A stretch of DNA of 64,000 nucleotides from Liolophura sinensis (lineage: Eukaryota > Mollusca > Polyplacophora > Chitonida > Chitonidae): contig NC_088295.1 in assembly GCF_032854445.1 (NCBI RefSeq), positions 96,157,805 to 96,221,804 on the forward strand, read 5' to 3'. Positions within the stretch are counted from its first letter, which is position 1. Every line of letters starts with the position of its first letter. The notes under the pieces are model-generated. The model saw only the letters and a list, made by a program, of their open reading frames with translations, was not told the origin of the DNA and searched no databases. Positions 21,201 through 32,779 of this stretch are shown here, one piece after another. Both the position numbers and the translations under genes were made by a program.

Positions 21201-21514
21201 CTAATCTTCAAATCACATATGTTTTGTTTATTACAAGAAGTACAACATTCAGGTTTTACTGAAAACAACAGCACATATATAGGTCCTTACTCTCAGCAAT
21301 GTTCAACTTCATGGTAGCAATGCTTTCCTGTCTCTTATTTTACCTTAAAAATCAAAAGAGAAAACACACTTTAATGGATTCTACACGGATACAACTTAAC
21401 GTAAAACTATACATGCATGTGACAAAAACATAAAGCCAGATAAGTATCGTCTTCAGTAGACCAAAGTACATCTAACTGCATTCTTGTTATTTCAAATGTT
21501 AAAAAGGTGGTCAG

Positions 21515-21800
21515 GTGAACGAGTTTGTGACAATAGACTTTTAAACGTCAGATGAAGCACGTGACAATACACTTTGTAAAATCAGGTGAAGCAGTACGTG
21601 CCAACAGACTTTGTAACGTTAAGTGAACCAATATATGACAATAGACTTTGTAACGTCAGATGGGCCAATACGTGACAATAGACTTTGTAACGTCAGATGA
21701 AGCAATACGTGCCAACAGACTTTGTAACGTCAGATGAAGCAATACATCACAACAGACTTTTTAACGACAGGTGAACTAATATGTGACAACAGACTTTCTA
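21515..21800. repeat. Minisatellite, about 40-bp unit ('gacaatagactttgtaacgtcagatgaagcaatacgt')
   Basis: Seven imperfect units with 'cagactttgtaacgtcagatgaa' cores. The array decays at both ends. Confidence 0.85.
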
Positions 21801-22078
21801 ACATTTTGGCTTGGAAGTCTCCTTACAGCGAAACGTGGCGCCCGAGGTTAAAGCCGGATGTTGACCACAAGGTACTATACAACGGCTTAAAGTTCAAAAA
21901 GTTCCACATGAAAAGATATTAAAATATTTAAAACCAGGACATTGAATTATATACATGTAGGTGGTTTAATACCTAAACATGATGTCAGATAGTCAACGAA
22001 TAAGTGTTTGTTCATAAGACTCGACTGCAGAGCACGTATTAGCGCAGAGGGGAGAGAACCTGGTTAAAGGTGGGGGAC

Positions 22079-22287
22079 ATCCTTAGTCGTTAGCGCGCCA
22101 GCACGGCGCAATGACTCTGGAGCCTCCCATCAATCCGGACGTTGTAAGTTCAAGTCCAGCCCATGCTGACTTCCTCTCCGACCATACTTGGGAGGTCTGC
22201 CGGGTTTCCACCCACTATAATGTTGGCCGCCGTGGTACAAGTGAAACATTCTTAAGTACGGCGTAAAGCACAAATCAAATAAATGAA
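22079..22287 (+). mobile_element. SINE (family 1), sense orientation
   Basis: The tRNA-like head ('gttagcgcgccagcacggcgcaatgac') and B-box-like 'gttcaagtcc' are followed by the body through 'gtacggcgtaaagcacaaatcaaataaatg'. Diverged from other copies, and no target duplication was seen. Confidence 0.8.
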
Positions 22288-22635
22288 AAGTTGAAGGGTG
22301 AGCTGCCTCTATATAGCCAAACGTATGTATTGAATACACGAGGTTTAACGTTTGTACTTAACATTTTTTTAGTCCTATGACCTCGAGAATTCAAAGGTGT
22401 GTGTACATATGTTGAATCTTGTTATGGCAGGGCGAGTCCATGCCGCTAAAGTGCTGCCGTCGCTGAAGTATCATGCCGAAGACACCAGACAGGACAACCC
22501 ACCCAGTCACATTACGCTGACACCAGACCAACCAGCCCTGTTTCTTTTCTGTAACACTGTATACTTTAAAATTCAAAAATACGCGACGTCAGATCACCCA
22601 TGACGAGCTCCTAGAGTTTTCATGGGAATTGAACA
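22288..22635. other. Possible dispersed mollusc repeat around 22,430-22,530
   Basis: 'atgccgaagacaccagacaggacaacccacccagtcacattacgctgacaccagaccaaccagccc' looks like a dispersed repeat that I associate with mollusc genomes. There is only one copy here, so this is recollection rather than evidence in the window. Confidence 0.3.
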
Positions 22636-22855
22636 GTTTTAATTATGTTGCTCTGCGAATGCTCTAACAGGGAATTCAACGTAGGAGGCACTTTAATTAT
22701 GTTGCTCTGCGAATGCTCTAACAGGGAATTCAACGTATGAGACACTTTAATTATGTTGCTCTGCGAATGCTCTAACAGGTAATTCAACGTAGGAGGCACT
22801 TTAATTATGTTGCTCTGCTAATGATCAAACAGCAAATTTAATTCATCTTGGTCTT
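22636..22855. repeat. Tandem repeat, 54-55-bp unit, four copies
   Basis: 'ttaattatgttgctctgcgaatgctctaacagggaattcaacgtaggaggcact' begins at 22638, 22693, 22747 and 22801. The last copy is diverged. Confidence 0.9.
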
Positions 22856-24790
22856 TGCAGTATCAAAGTATTTGGGACAAGACCAAACCGGGATATGATT
22901 TATTTCCAGTTACCAGGATTTTGATTCTCCGCCAACAGTTTTTTTTCGGGAAAGGACATTGTCAACATAGGACAGTTCCACGTGAAAGCTGTTACAAGTA
23001 CTTGGCCAAAGAACCCCATTAATGTTTCCATAAGCCACAAATGTTTAACGTTTAGCGCTGTTGCTTCATCCCCAAAACATTCCGTGGCCAGTAAGCTTTG
23101 GTGCATACCTGACACAGCCTGTGAGAAAGAAGCCATTAAAATCTTGACATAGGTTGACCCTCAAAACCTGGACCTTTCTATGCCGGCAGCTGGGAGCGGG
23201 GGCCTAGCAACGCCAAGGGGACGTCACTCGCAGCCTCATCACCACCTATCTCCTTGTGTCCTCTACCCCAGAATTTCAAACTTTCATCAGTAAAGCTGAT
23301 ACCTGCCCAAAGCTTAGACAATTTTCCAGCATTTTGATACCAAGCATGGATCTGTACACCAAAAAACGGCAGGCTGGCAGCAAAAAAAAGACTTTACACC
23401 CTAAAATACACAGACTTACATTCCGAAAAACAGAAGTTGTAATGAGAGGCCTGTGTCCATTTTATTTCGCCGTATATAGGTCATTGGCAGCTGTCCGTAT
23501 TAAACGCATGCGCAGCTTCTATGCATCTTGCATCAGCAGTGCATGTCTGAAATCGGCTCCATAAATCAGAATGTAATATAGGCACTCTTCTGGCTGAAAC
23601 AGTTTACTGAGAACTGTAAGAATGAACATGTCAAACGTAACGTGGCAAAAAACATCATTCTTTCTGCTCCAAGTGGCGATATGCCAAATGAGGGGCCAAA
23701 CTTTCTAATGAATAGTTGGTAATCGGTCACCATTGTGACATTTCTGCCATACGCGAAAGTGTTAATACTGTACCGGTACCAATGAAATGTTGTACACTTA
23801 CGTACAGGCTCCTTTTCAGTTTTTGCGTAATGACGTTTTGATGATTCTGTTAAGTGTACATCCTGAATAGACAATCAGTTCCCAGTTAAACAAAGATGTC
23901 GTACATGTACGATAATCGCACACAATGGCGCGGTGATAGTGATGTACAAAATATTATAAGACAAATGTACGATAAAAAATATCGTACGCCGCTTTGTGAA
24001 ACCGACCCCTGACGTTCAACATCAGGGCCCACATTTATAAAACCTCTTAAGACTTAAGTCATAAATTCAGTCAGAACTACAATTAAAATGGTTTGGCAGC
24101 AAGAAGTTAAACATTTACACACTGACTCATTAAGGCAGAACAATGTACTAACTATAGTTTGAATTCTTACCTTTCTGACGCTTTGGGCTTTTGGAATTTA
24201 TGACATCAAAGTTGCTGATAAATTGCGTCTAACTTCTGACCCAGCATCAGCACTCAGTACGACATGCTATATAATATATTAACATTTTATCACCTGTCAG
24301 CACATTTTAATTGGCATTGTTGAAGGTAGATAAGCATTCCTTACATCAACTCCAATCTGATTATGATTTAGCAGGGGATTTGCAAGTCTGCAAATCAGAT
24401 GGCATATTACAGTAGCGCTGTAATATAATTTCCATTGTCGCTTATGGAAAATTTACCATATTACAGTACAACACTGCAACTCTGAAGAATCCTGTGTTCT
24501 GAAAGCTTATCCTATACTGGACGAGGACTGGGGTCAGCGGTTGACGCATGTTGTCATCTTGTCACGCACATTCGCATTTTCTCCATTATCTACACATAGG
24601 CTGCATTGTCGTTAGGAATCTCTCTAGCTCTCACATAATCTCATCTTTCGTCTCCATCTCCATACGTCATCCATGTAATATTTGATGGATTGAAATTCCA
24701 ATGGAACTGTTTCACACTATTAAACATAATTAGTTTGTAACTAACAATCGTTTGTGTGCGGCATTTAAAATTTATAACATTATTTGAATC
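22856..24790. other. No coding feature; short palindromes
   Basis: About 1.9 kb with no recognisable gene. 'tcgtacatgtacga' at 23898-23911 is a perfect 14-bp palindrome. Words such as 'tttgtgaaaccgacccctga' (23993) and 'cagggcccacatttataaaacctcttaagacttaagtc' (24023) look like MITE-type terminal sequences. Confidence 0.4.
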
Positions 24791-24794
24791 TTCA

Positions 24795-24928
24795 TCGAGA
24801 TATAACGGGTTATTAAACGCTCTAACTAGAGGTAACGGTTGGTTAGAGGCTGTGACCAGGTGTAACGGGTGACAAAAGCCTCTAATCAGATGTAACCGGT
24901 GATTAAAGGCTCTAACCAGATGTAATAC
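24795..24928. repeat. 30-bp tandem repeat, about four units
   Basis: 'gattaaaggctctaaccagatgtaacgggt' variants at about 24810, 24840, 24870 and 24900. Confidence 0.8.
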
Positions 24929-25267
24929 AGAAAACACTTCTAGTGAATTTGTGTGATTACTTCTATTCATATCTCCTGTTAACTCATTCGTCTCCATGTA
25001 ATTGCCATCCATATTCACTAATAAAATATACTATCTGTACTTACGAAGAATGATTCAAATCATCTTTGAGTAAAGTTAGGAACCTCATTACCGATTTGGA
25101 ACAGTAACACGTGCAGTGACGATGCTATTACGAAATGTAATTATTTGAGCTATTCTAAAATAACAACAATATTGCACTGGATTTGCGCTGACCGCCTTTT
25201 GCCAAAATCTCTGGTATATCCTATTTAAAGAAGCATTTGATCATGAAACGTGTACGGTGGGGAATTA

Positions 25268-25406
25268 TTTATTTATTTATTTATATGGTTAGTGTTTTAC
25301 GGCGTACTCAAGAATATTTCACTCATACGACGGCGGCCAGCATTATGGTGGGAGGAAACCGGGCAGAACCCGAGGGAAACCCACGACCATTCGCAGGTTG
25401 CTGCCA
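25268..25406 (-). mobile_element. SINE (family 1), truncated, with target duplication
   Basis: The copy has the tail module and the 'gaggaaaccgggcagaacccgagggaaacccacgaccattcgcaggttgctg' part but not the tRNA head. It is flanked by 12-bp direct repeats 'ggtggggaatta' at 25256-25267 and 25407-25418, so the truncation happened during insertion. Confidence 0.88.
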
Positions 25407-25429
25407 GGTGGGGAATTAAAACGAAAACT

Positions 25430-26035
25430 ATGACAGCATCATGTCACTACTATATATGGTATAGACGAAAAATATGGCAACATACCAAATACATCATATC
25501 ACTGCTATGTGTGGCCTACACGAAAACTATAGCACTATACCAAACACATAAAGTCACTACTATATGTGGTCTAGACGAAAACTATGACAGCATGCACGGC
25601 ATATTATGTCACAACTAAATATGGACTAGACGAACACTATGGCAGCACACCAATCACATCAAGTCACTACTATATATGATCTAGACGATAATGACGGCAT
25701 ACCAAGTACATCATGTCACTACTATGTATGGTCTAGACGAAAACTATGGCAGTATGACATCATGTCAGTAGTATATATGGTCTGTACGAAAACTATGGCA
25801 GCATACAGAACACATCATGTTAGTAGTATATATGGTCTATACGAAAACTATGGCAGCATACAGAACACATCATGTCACTACTATATATGGTCTATACGAA
25901 AACTATGGCAGCATACAGAACACATCATGTTAGTAGTATATATGGTCTAGACGAAAACTATAGATCATCATGCCAGTAATATCTATGACGAGAACTATGG
26001 CAGCATACCGGACTCGAAGGAATTCCTGCAAGGTT
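25430..26035. repeat. 55-bp satellite, block 1
   Basis: Units like 'gttagtagtatatatggtctatacgaaaactatggcagcatacagaacacatcat' (55 bp) repeat about eleven times. The same family occurs at 43.8, 45.3-46.9 and 47.5-49.1 kb. Confidence 0.9.
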
Positions 26036-26122
26036 TTTGACTGCTGTTTTGATACCTCCATCACTCACTCATGTTTTTAGCTGCCTTATAATAACTGGAA
26101 AATCGCAAAAGTGCTACCCATC

Positions 26123-26372
26123 AGTAGTATAGGGAATAAGAGTTCTGGCACATCCTCCATTTGGCAAATGGAGGCTCCCAGCCCCTTCTCGTGAAAAGAT
26201 ATAAACATAGTAATATAGGGAAGGAGGGTTCTGACGCACCCTCCCCTTGGCAAATAGAGGCTCCCAGCCCCCATTCCCGGCGAGGTCCAGAAGTTCTAGT
26301 ATACAGGTTCTGGCGCACACCCCTCTTGGGCCCTCCCCATAACAAATAGAGGCCCCCCGCTCCGTCTGGGGC
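26123..26372 (+). repeat. Left terminal inverted repeat of the Polinton
   Basis: Inverted match to 40196-40438 with scattered differences. Inside, the words 'ggcaaatggaggctcccagcccc' and 'ggcaaatagaggctcccagccccc' form an internal direct repeat about 90 bp apart, so the terminal repeat itself is built from subrepeats. Confidence 0.92.
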
Positions 26373-26389
26373 TCTATTAGACATACCCA

Positions 26390-26710
26390 TTGCTCAGATA
26401 TGCTTCTACACCAGTTGTGTATACAACAACAACATCCCAAAGGGTTATAATAATTGCCGGTGGCTACCCATCGGATTCACGGAACTCTGTGGGGAGTTGT
26501 CTGGGGGAGAACTGTGGTGTTCACCTAAACCGTCTGCGCAAGGGTCTTGGCACCAAGCCCTGTATTAGCTGTGGTCGGGGTGTTAAAAACCGATTTCGGC
26601 TTTGCATGGCCTGCGGATATAATAGGGTCCAGACGCGTGAAAGACAGCGGAAGCTCAAAGCTTTCTTAGATGAGTTCAAACGGCTGGCGGCTATCGAAAT
26701 TTACAATTAG
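26390..26710 (+). CDS. Small zinc-ribbon-like ORF beside the left terminal repeat
   Basis: The frame opens at a TTG and has no usable ATG before residue 80, so the start is lost or non-canonical. It contains 'SCLGENCGVH', then C-x2-C ('PCISCGRG') and C-x2-C ('LCMACGYN') 14 residues apart, a pattern typical of zinc ribbons. A basic helical C-terminus ('QTRERQRKLKAFLDEFKRLA') follows. It ends 21 bp before the polymerase start in the same frame and direction. I cannot assign a function. A small DNA-binding or regulatory protein is a reasonable guess. Confidence 0.5.
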   Translation: MLRYASTPVVYTTTTSQRVIIIAGGYPSDSRNSVGSCLGENCGVHLNRLRKGLGTKPCISCGRGVKNRFRLCMACGYNRVQTRERQRKLKAFLDEFKRLAAIEIYN

Positions 26711-26731
26711 AGAGTTGATGTTATTAGTATA

Positions 26732-29700
26732 ATGATGACATCGACGCGTACAATGAACCACCATAAAAAAGCGCGAGCACTACAGGAGGAGTTTGAGACG
26801 CTCCTAGGTGTGTGGCCCAAGTACCCACGGTCCCGCATTGCCTTGGAAGAACTGCAGGGGATAATCGACAGGTATAAAACGGCTGTGGCTGAGTTGAAGC
26901 GGCTGCAAGACATCAAGAACTCCCGAAGTAACGAGGAGTTGAAGCAAGACGTTAAGAACCCCATCAGTAACGAGGAGTTGAAGCAAGACGTCAAGAACCT
27001 CCTCAGTAACGAGGAGTTGGATGAATTGCTAGGCGAAAATAAACTAGAATTCATTAACACGGGCAGGGCCATATGGAATCTCCTCCGGGTCTGGCGGATG
27101 AACGTACCCGAAGGCGTTTGGACGGACCCAGTAGCCTTCTTAGAAGAAATTCGAGCCATTATTCGCCAGAAGCTAGAAGAAGAGATCCTGGCACTCAAAG
27201 GGGTTAAGTTCCAACTAGGCCTCAGGGTTCAGCTGCGAAAGGACAACGCTGATGGCAGTGAAGAGTATACCAGCCCAGTACTTCACAACAAACAGGAGGC
27301 CCTCTTAGAGGCCGGTGACATTGGCGGGCTCTAGATAAGGCCTTCCCCACCATCCAGGAGGTGCTAGAAAAATGGACACAGCGAGGGTCAGGGTGGGTTG
27401 TCAATAGCGTGCAAACACTCTGGCTTGACATTGCAAGGTATCAGACACTGAGAGGCGGGTCCTACATCCCCCTACCTGCAGCTGTGAGTGATAAGAAAGC
27501 AGTCATCAATGTGAAGAACAAAGACGACGACTGCCTCCGATGGGCACTCCGGTCTGCCTTATTTCCAGCCGCCAGAAACCCTCAGAGACCAACAAAGTAC
27601 CCCACCAATGATGGTCTTGACTTTGAAGGGATCGACACCCCCACGCCCATCTCTCAGATCCCTAAAGTAAAGGAAAAGAACGACCTCGCCATCAACTTGT
27701 TCGGGTGGGACAAAGGTGTTATCGTGTATCGTCTCAGCAAGCAGCCCGGCGACACGCCCCGAATCAATCTGCTTCTGATTGGGAAGGCAGGCAAATTCCA
27801 TTATACGTGGATAAAAGATCTCAGTCGTCTCCTGTTCCAAGAAAGTAAGGCACACCACTGCAAACACTTCTGTGAGCGGTGTCTACACGGCTACACAAGG
27901 GAGGACCTGCTCGAGGCGCATAAACCGGAATGCCGAGGGATTGGCCAGACGGCGGTGAGGGTGGAAATGCCCCAGGAGGGGGAAAACAAGTTCACCTTTC
28001 AGAACCACCACAAACAGCTACCGGCTCCGTTCATCATATATGCCGACTTCAAGGCTCTGACCAAAAAGGTTGAAGGCCCGCCCCCCAGCCCCACAGAGAG
28101 CAGCACCCAAAAGACTCAGCACCACGAGCCCTGCAGTTACTGCTATGTTGTGGTGCGTTGCGACGGCCACACAAAACGCCCGTGGAATACAGAGGCCCTA
28201 ACGCGAAGGAACACTTCCTCAGAGCTCTCCAACAGGAGGAGCAGAAAATCAATAATGTTCTAGCCAACCCTATAGCCATGAATATGACTCCCCAAGACTG
28301 GCAGGCCCACAACAACGCCGCAACCTGTCACGTGTGTGAGAAGCCTCTAGGCGCCGATTCTGTGCGCGATCACTGCCATATGGACGTGCAAGTACAGAGG
28401 CGCAGCCCATGACGCATGCTACCTAAAGTTGCGGCTGGGCCCCAAGACAGCCATACCAGTAGTCTTCCACAGCCTACTGGGCTACGACGGGCACCTCCTG
28501 ATGCAAGCCATAAGTAAGGCGGAGGGCCGCATCTCCTGCATCCCCAACAACACGGAAAGTACATCTCCTTCTCGCTGGGGCAGCTACGCTTCATCGACAG
28601 CGTTCAATTCTTACCGACTTCCCTTGACAATCTGGTAGAGGCCAACAAACCTGAGGCTTTCCACATCACAGCCCGGTATGAGCCTGCCGAAAAAAAAAAC
28701 GTAAGTTACTCATGCGCAAGGGTGTCTAACCCTATGAGTATATGGACTCCTGGGAACGCTTCGACGAGTCCAGCCTCCCGCCCAAAGAGGCTTTCTACAG
28801 TAAGCTCAAAGTCGGAGACATTGGCGATGAGGACTACATCCACGCTCAACAGGTATGGAAGGTATTTGACTGCACCAATCTGGGAGACTACACAGACCTT
28901 TTACTGCCGCACAGAGGTGCTCCTGTTGGCCGATGTGTTTGAGGCCTTCCGGAAGACTTTTTTACGGCAGTCTGGATTGAACCCTGCTCACTACTTTACG
29001 AGCCCAGGTCTCTAGTGGGATGCGCTGTTCAAGAAGACCGGGGTAGAGCTGGAGCTGTTGACCGACTACGACCAACATCTCTTCATTGAGAAGGGGTTGC
29101 GAGGAGGTATCTCCATGGTAAGTAAGCGATACGCCAAAGCCAATAATCCGCAGGTGGAGGGATACAACCCCGAAAGTCCAAACAGCTACATCCAATACCT
29201 AGACGCCAATAATCTATATGGCTGGGCTATGAGTCAGTTCCTTCCAACGGGCGGCTTCCAGTGGGTAGATGACGCGCGGCGTCTCGGTGAAACGATTGCT
29301 ACCCACCCCCACGACAGTCCTTCCGGTTACATCCTCGAGGTCGACCTAGAGTATCCGGCCGGCCTACATAACGCACGGAGCGTTATAACGCCCCGGAGCG
29401 TCTGGTGGTTCAGCAGGAGTGGATGTCAGACTATCAGCACGGCCTTCTCGGCAAGAAAGCGCCTACCGAGGTCGAAAAGCTGGTCCCCAACCTCCGCAAC
29501 AAGGAACGGTATGTCCTGCACTACCGGAACCTACAGCTGTATCTATCTCTGGGAATGCGCCTGACAAAGGTTCACCGGGCCCTGAGATTCGCCCAGAGCC
29601 CTTGGATGGAACCCTATATCAGGATGAACACCGAGCTCCGAAAAACGGCCGCGAGCAAATTCGAGAAGGATCTGTACAAGCTAATGAACAACTCGGTCCT

Positions 29701-30460
29701 TGGAAAAACCACGGAGAACCTTCGGAAGCGTGTGGACGTCAAACTGGTACGCTCTGGAGAAGACGACAAGCTCCGACGCTTGATAGCCAGCCCGAGCTTC
29801 GCACGGGCAAACATATTTGATGATGACCTTGCAGCGATTCAGATGCACAAGACCCGTCTAGTCCTAAACCGGCCTATCTACGTGGGCATGAGCATTCTAG
29901 ATCTCCCCAAGCACCTGATGTACGACTTCTACTACAACCACATGAAGGCCCAGTACGGAGAGCGCTGCCAGCTCCTCTACACTGACACGGATAGTCTGCG
30001 ACTCGAGATTTAGACTGAGGATGTTTATAGGGATATGGCTGAGAATGCAAACCTGTACGACACCTCAGATTACCCAGAAGACCACCCACTTCACAGTGTA
30101 GCAAATATGAAGGTCTTCGGGAAAATGAAGAACGAGTGCGCGGGGCGGCAGATCGCCGAATACATTGGTTTGCGCCCCAAGATGTACTCCATTCTGGAGG
30201 CAGGTGGAGCCAACATTAAGAAGGCCAAGAGCGTGAAAAAGGGAGTTGTGCAAAAGCGCATCCGCCATCAGCAGTAAAAAGAGGCCCTCTTCGAGAAAAA
30301 GATCTTCCGACACGGTATGGAGGTGCTGCGATCAGAGCCCCACCATATCTATGGGCAGCACCTGAATAAGGTCTCACTGTCCCCCTTCGATAGTAAGCGC
30401 TGGATCGCCGAAAATGGTGTCCACACCTTGGCTTATGGCCATAGAGATGCGCCTCCTTGA
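26732..30460 (+). pseudogene. Protein-primed DNA polymerase B (Polinton type), frameshifted
   Basis: Spanning about 1,240 codons from the ATG at 26732, it begins with a coiled-coil region carrying a three-fold 'SNEELKQDVKN' repeat. A Cys/His cluster ('CKHFCERCLHGY...HKPEC') comes next, then the 3'-5' exonuclease motif I at 28040 ('IYADFKA', with Lys where the second acidic residue is expected). The polymerase motifs are 'YLDANNLYGWAM' near 29196 (motif A), 'YKLMNNSVLGKTTEN' near 29677 (motif B) and 'YTDTDS' at 29978 (motif C), followed by a conserved C-terminal 'VSLSPFDSKRWIAENG'. Breaks seen: shifts near 27325, 28200, 28390, 28560, 28720, 28890, 29020 and 29390, TAG at 30011 and TAA at 30275. 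It replicates the element using a terminal protein primer in active relatives. Confidence 0.92.
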
Positions 30461-30507
30461 CGGCACCCGCAGGATGGGCTGGAATGGACATCCTCTTCGA
30501 GGAACTA

Positions 30508-31545
30508 CTAGCGCCGTAGAACCCCATCCGGGGGAAGCTGAGTATCGGAAGGCACTATCAGCAACTCCTCACGAACGAATCCCTGTCGCGGGCCATCCGA
30601 CGTATCGTCTAGATAGTACAGCACGGGTTCATTAGGCTTTGTGACAGAGCGCCCAAGCCGATATATCTCTAGATACCACACAGGATCAGTCGCGCGACGG
30701 CGGCCGCCCTCCAGCTCTCCAGGCTGATAGAGGCAACACCCTCGGGGATCTTCCCTTATTAAGTTCAACGGGACGACCTGGAACCGTCGAGGAATTCTTA
30801 TGGGGTACCCCTTTTGCCTTGATGACGTCTTTCGGCTTTTTACCGATCAGTCTCGTTGTCTCGTTATTCAGAGCGGCCACAACAGAGGGCAGCCGAGCCA
30901 CCCATTCAGCAGACCGATGTTCGGGAGGGAGGCGCATTTCCTGGGCGTACTGATGTCCAAAGAGCTGCTCAGCCTGAGTACGGTTGAAACGCTCCACTAT
31001 GCCGTGGTCTCGGTGGATATCCACGCGGCCTCGGCGGACTGTGACATCGTGTTTGGCCAGCAGTTGGCTCACCGCACCCATAAACTCGCGCCCAGGGTCA
31101 ACTTAGAGATGCTTCGGCCATCGAGGGGATCCCCGCTTGTAAATGCGAGTGAGAGCATCAGCGACTTCTTTGGAATCTTTAGTAGCCAGAGGTTCCGCCT
31201 CCTTGTAGCGAGAAGCGACATCAACAACTGTTAGCGCGTACTTATACAGCTTCCGGCCTCGCCCATCATGTGGTAGAAATAGAAGATTGGCTTGGTGGAT
31301 GTCATTCGGCGTGGAAACATCGAACATAGGCCTCGGTATTTTTCGGGGACGAGGCAGGTATATCTGCCAGATAGCCTGCTTCTTCAGCCAGGCCCGGACC
31401 ACATCTTCGGAGACTTTAGCCGCAGCGAGACCCTTCCAGTACCCATGAGGGCTGTAGGAGATATTTGCCAGGCGAGCAGACACCTTACTAGCCTTGTCAT
31501 CAAGGTATTCTAGCAGCCCTCTAACACATTTGCGACGAAAAAGAT
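30508..31545 (-). pseudogene. Retroviral-type (rve) integrase of the Polinton
   Basis: The minus-strand frame runs from a helical N-terminal part ('LLEYLDDKASKVSARLA', 'SEDVVRAWLKKQAIWQIYLP') into the DDE core. 'IHQANLLFLPHDG' has Asn at the position of the first catalytic Asp. 'VDPGREFMGAV' has the second Asp and 'HGIVERFNRTQAEQL' the Glu, 35 residues after the second Asp, the D35E spacing. An in-frame TAA at 31103 splits the core. A shift near 30770 moves the C-terminal SH3/chromo-like beta region ('PVWYLEIYRLGRSV...VREELLIVP') to another frame. It converges on the polymerase with 47 bp between stop codons. Confidence 0.9.
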
Positions 31546-31651
31546 GTTAATCATCGCGGCGTATTTGCGCGCGCAGAACCACCTCACTACTAAGATCGTG
31601 CCTGCCATACGGCGAGGAGCTCGATGGCGAGTCCGGCACAGTCAGTTCGGA

Positions 31652-32099
31652 TTACTTGGTGAGTTTTGCGATTCCGTAACTCACACCTCCAACCATACAC
31701 ATTCCCAGGATGACAAAGGTCATCTCGCGGTGTTTTTGATCTTCACTAGGCACATAGAAATCGGAGAGTTGTGGCTCTGAGCCCAGCAGCGCCTTGCGTG
31801 CATCGCGTGTAAGAGTTTTGCCCGTGACCCTAGAATACTCGCGGATTGCAGCGTCGACATCCCGGAACGTTTGGACAGCGAAGCCCTGGCGGCGGAGTTC
31901 ATCGTTGATCCAGTCCAAGCGCTCAGTGCGCTTTCGGGCCCATTTTCCTGGGCGGCTTTGAGCTGTTCTACAGCGCGGTCATGGCGCCTCCGCTCTTCGT
32001 CGACACCGGAACTCCTCAGCATCGAAAACATATAGCTGCTCCCGCTAAGGCCAAAGCATTTACGAGGGAGCCGCCCATCATCATTGCGATGGAGGCCAT
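31652..32099 (-). pseudogene. Small membrane protein with hydrophobic segments at both ends
   Basis: The ATG at 32099 overlaps the stop region of the preceding gene. Residues 1-25 are hydrophobic ('MASIAMMMGGSLVNALALAG'). A charged coiled middle ('VDEERRRHDRAVEQLKAAQE') is followed by 'DWINDELRRQGFAVQTFRDVD', 'SRVTGKTLTRDARKALLG', and a C-terminal membrane helix ('MTFVILGMCMVGGVSYGIAK'). Shifts near 32040 and 31925 break the frame. The size (about 150 residues) and position in the capsid cluster suggest a virion membrane or assembly component. No family was recognised. Confidence 0.55.
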
Positions 32100-32101
32100 T
32101 A

Positions 32102-32779
32102 CTACTGCATTATATTGGGAGGAAGGAGCCCTTGTTTAATTAGCAGTTCCTTCGGAAACATGGCCAGGCCTGCATCTGCAATGACCATGCCGACGTCACG
32201 GGGTGTTAAGTCCAGCTTCGGGAGGGCTCCTTTCAGGAACATCTGGCCGAGGCGAGCGTACCCAGTAGCCAGGAGAGAGACCACAGCGGCGTGGTAGGCC
32301 GCGTTGACTAGCACTTTTCCGTCACTGGGTGGAGTAGACGTGCTGCTCTATATAGAAATGGGCGCGACGTGTATTCAAATGGAGATTCTTTTCTTGCGGC
32401 GTGATATCTAGCGGCTGCGTCACACGCGTAGCAACACTATCACTGCAAGGCTTCCAGAGCCTGATAACGCCAGGGGCGCCCTCCAGTGGGTGAATTGGTG
32501 TGCCTTCGTAGAATCCGGTTCCTTCGCAAAATCTGTGGCCTCCCCCTTCTTCGTAGAATCCGGTTCCTTCGGCTGTTTCTTGGTGGAATCAGCTGTGCCA
32601 AGCAAAGCAGCCTTTGCCTCGCAAAGCTCGTCATTGAGCTTTTCAGCCTTGGCCTTTTTCGCTGCAGCACCCGCTCGACCCGCAGCAACTTTTTTGGGAT
32701 TCTTCGCAGGGCCATCATTCGTAGAATCTGCTGTCACCCCATCCTCTTCCTTCGGGCCTTCCGGATTCGTTGTACTCAT
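32102..32779 (-). pseudogene. Lys/Ala-rich protein with C-terminal hydrophobic segments
   Basis: Starting at the ATG at 32779 ('MSTTNPEGPKEEDGV'), an Ala/Lys-rich region ('KKVAAGRAGAAAKKAKAEKL') and three 'DSTKK/PDSTK' repeats lead to 'APGVIRLWKPCSDSV' in a second frame, then 'VLVNAAYHAAVVSLLATGYARLG' and 'LDLTPRDVGMVIADAGLAMF' in a third, probably membrane segments. Shifts lie near 32470 and 32335. It overlaps the 3' end of the upstream gene by 65 bp. The basic N-terminus could contact DNA. The role is unknown. Confidence 0.5.

Noticed and set aside
20355-21262. Long open frames of 164-205 codons
   Set aside because: They are translations of the 18-bp minisatellite, open in several phases on both strands, so not evidence of a gene.
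25430-26035. CRISPR-like direct repeats
   Set aside because: The units are contiguous 55-bp satellite monomers with no unique spacers, in a eukaryotic genome.
26121-26440. Frames inside the left terminal repeat, repeated at 40015-40510
   Set aside because: They arise from the terminal repeats themselves and change frame between the two ends.
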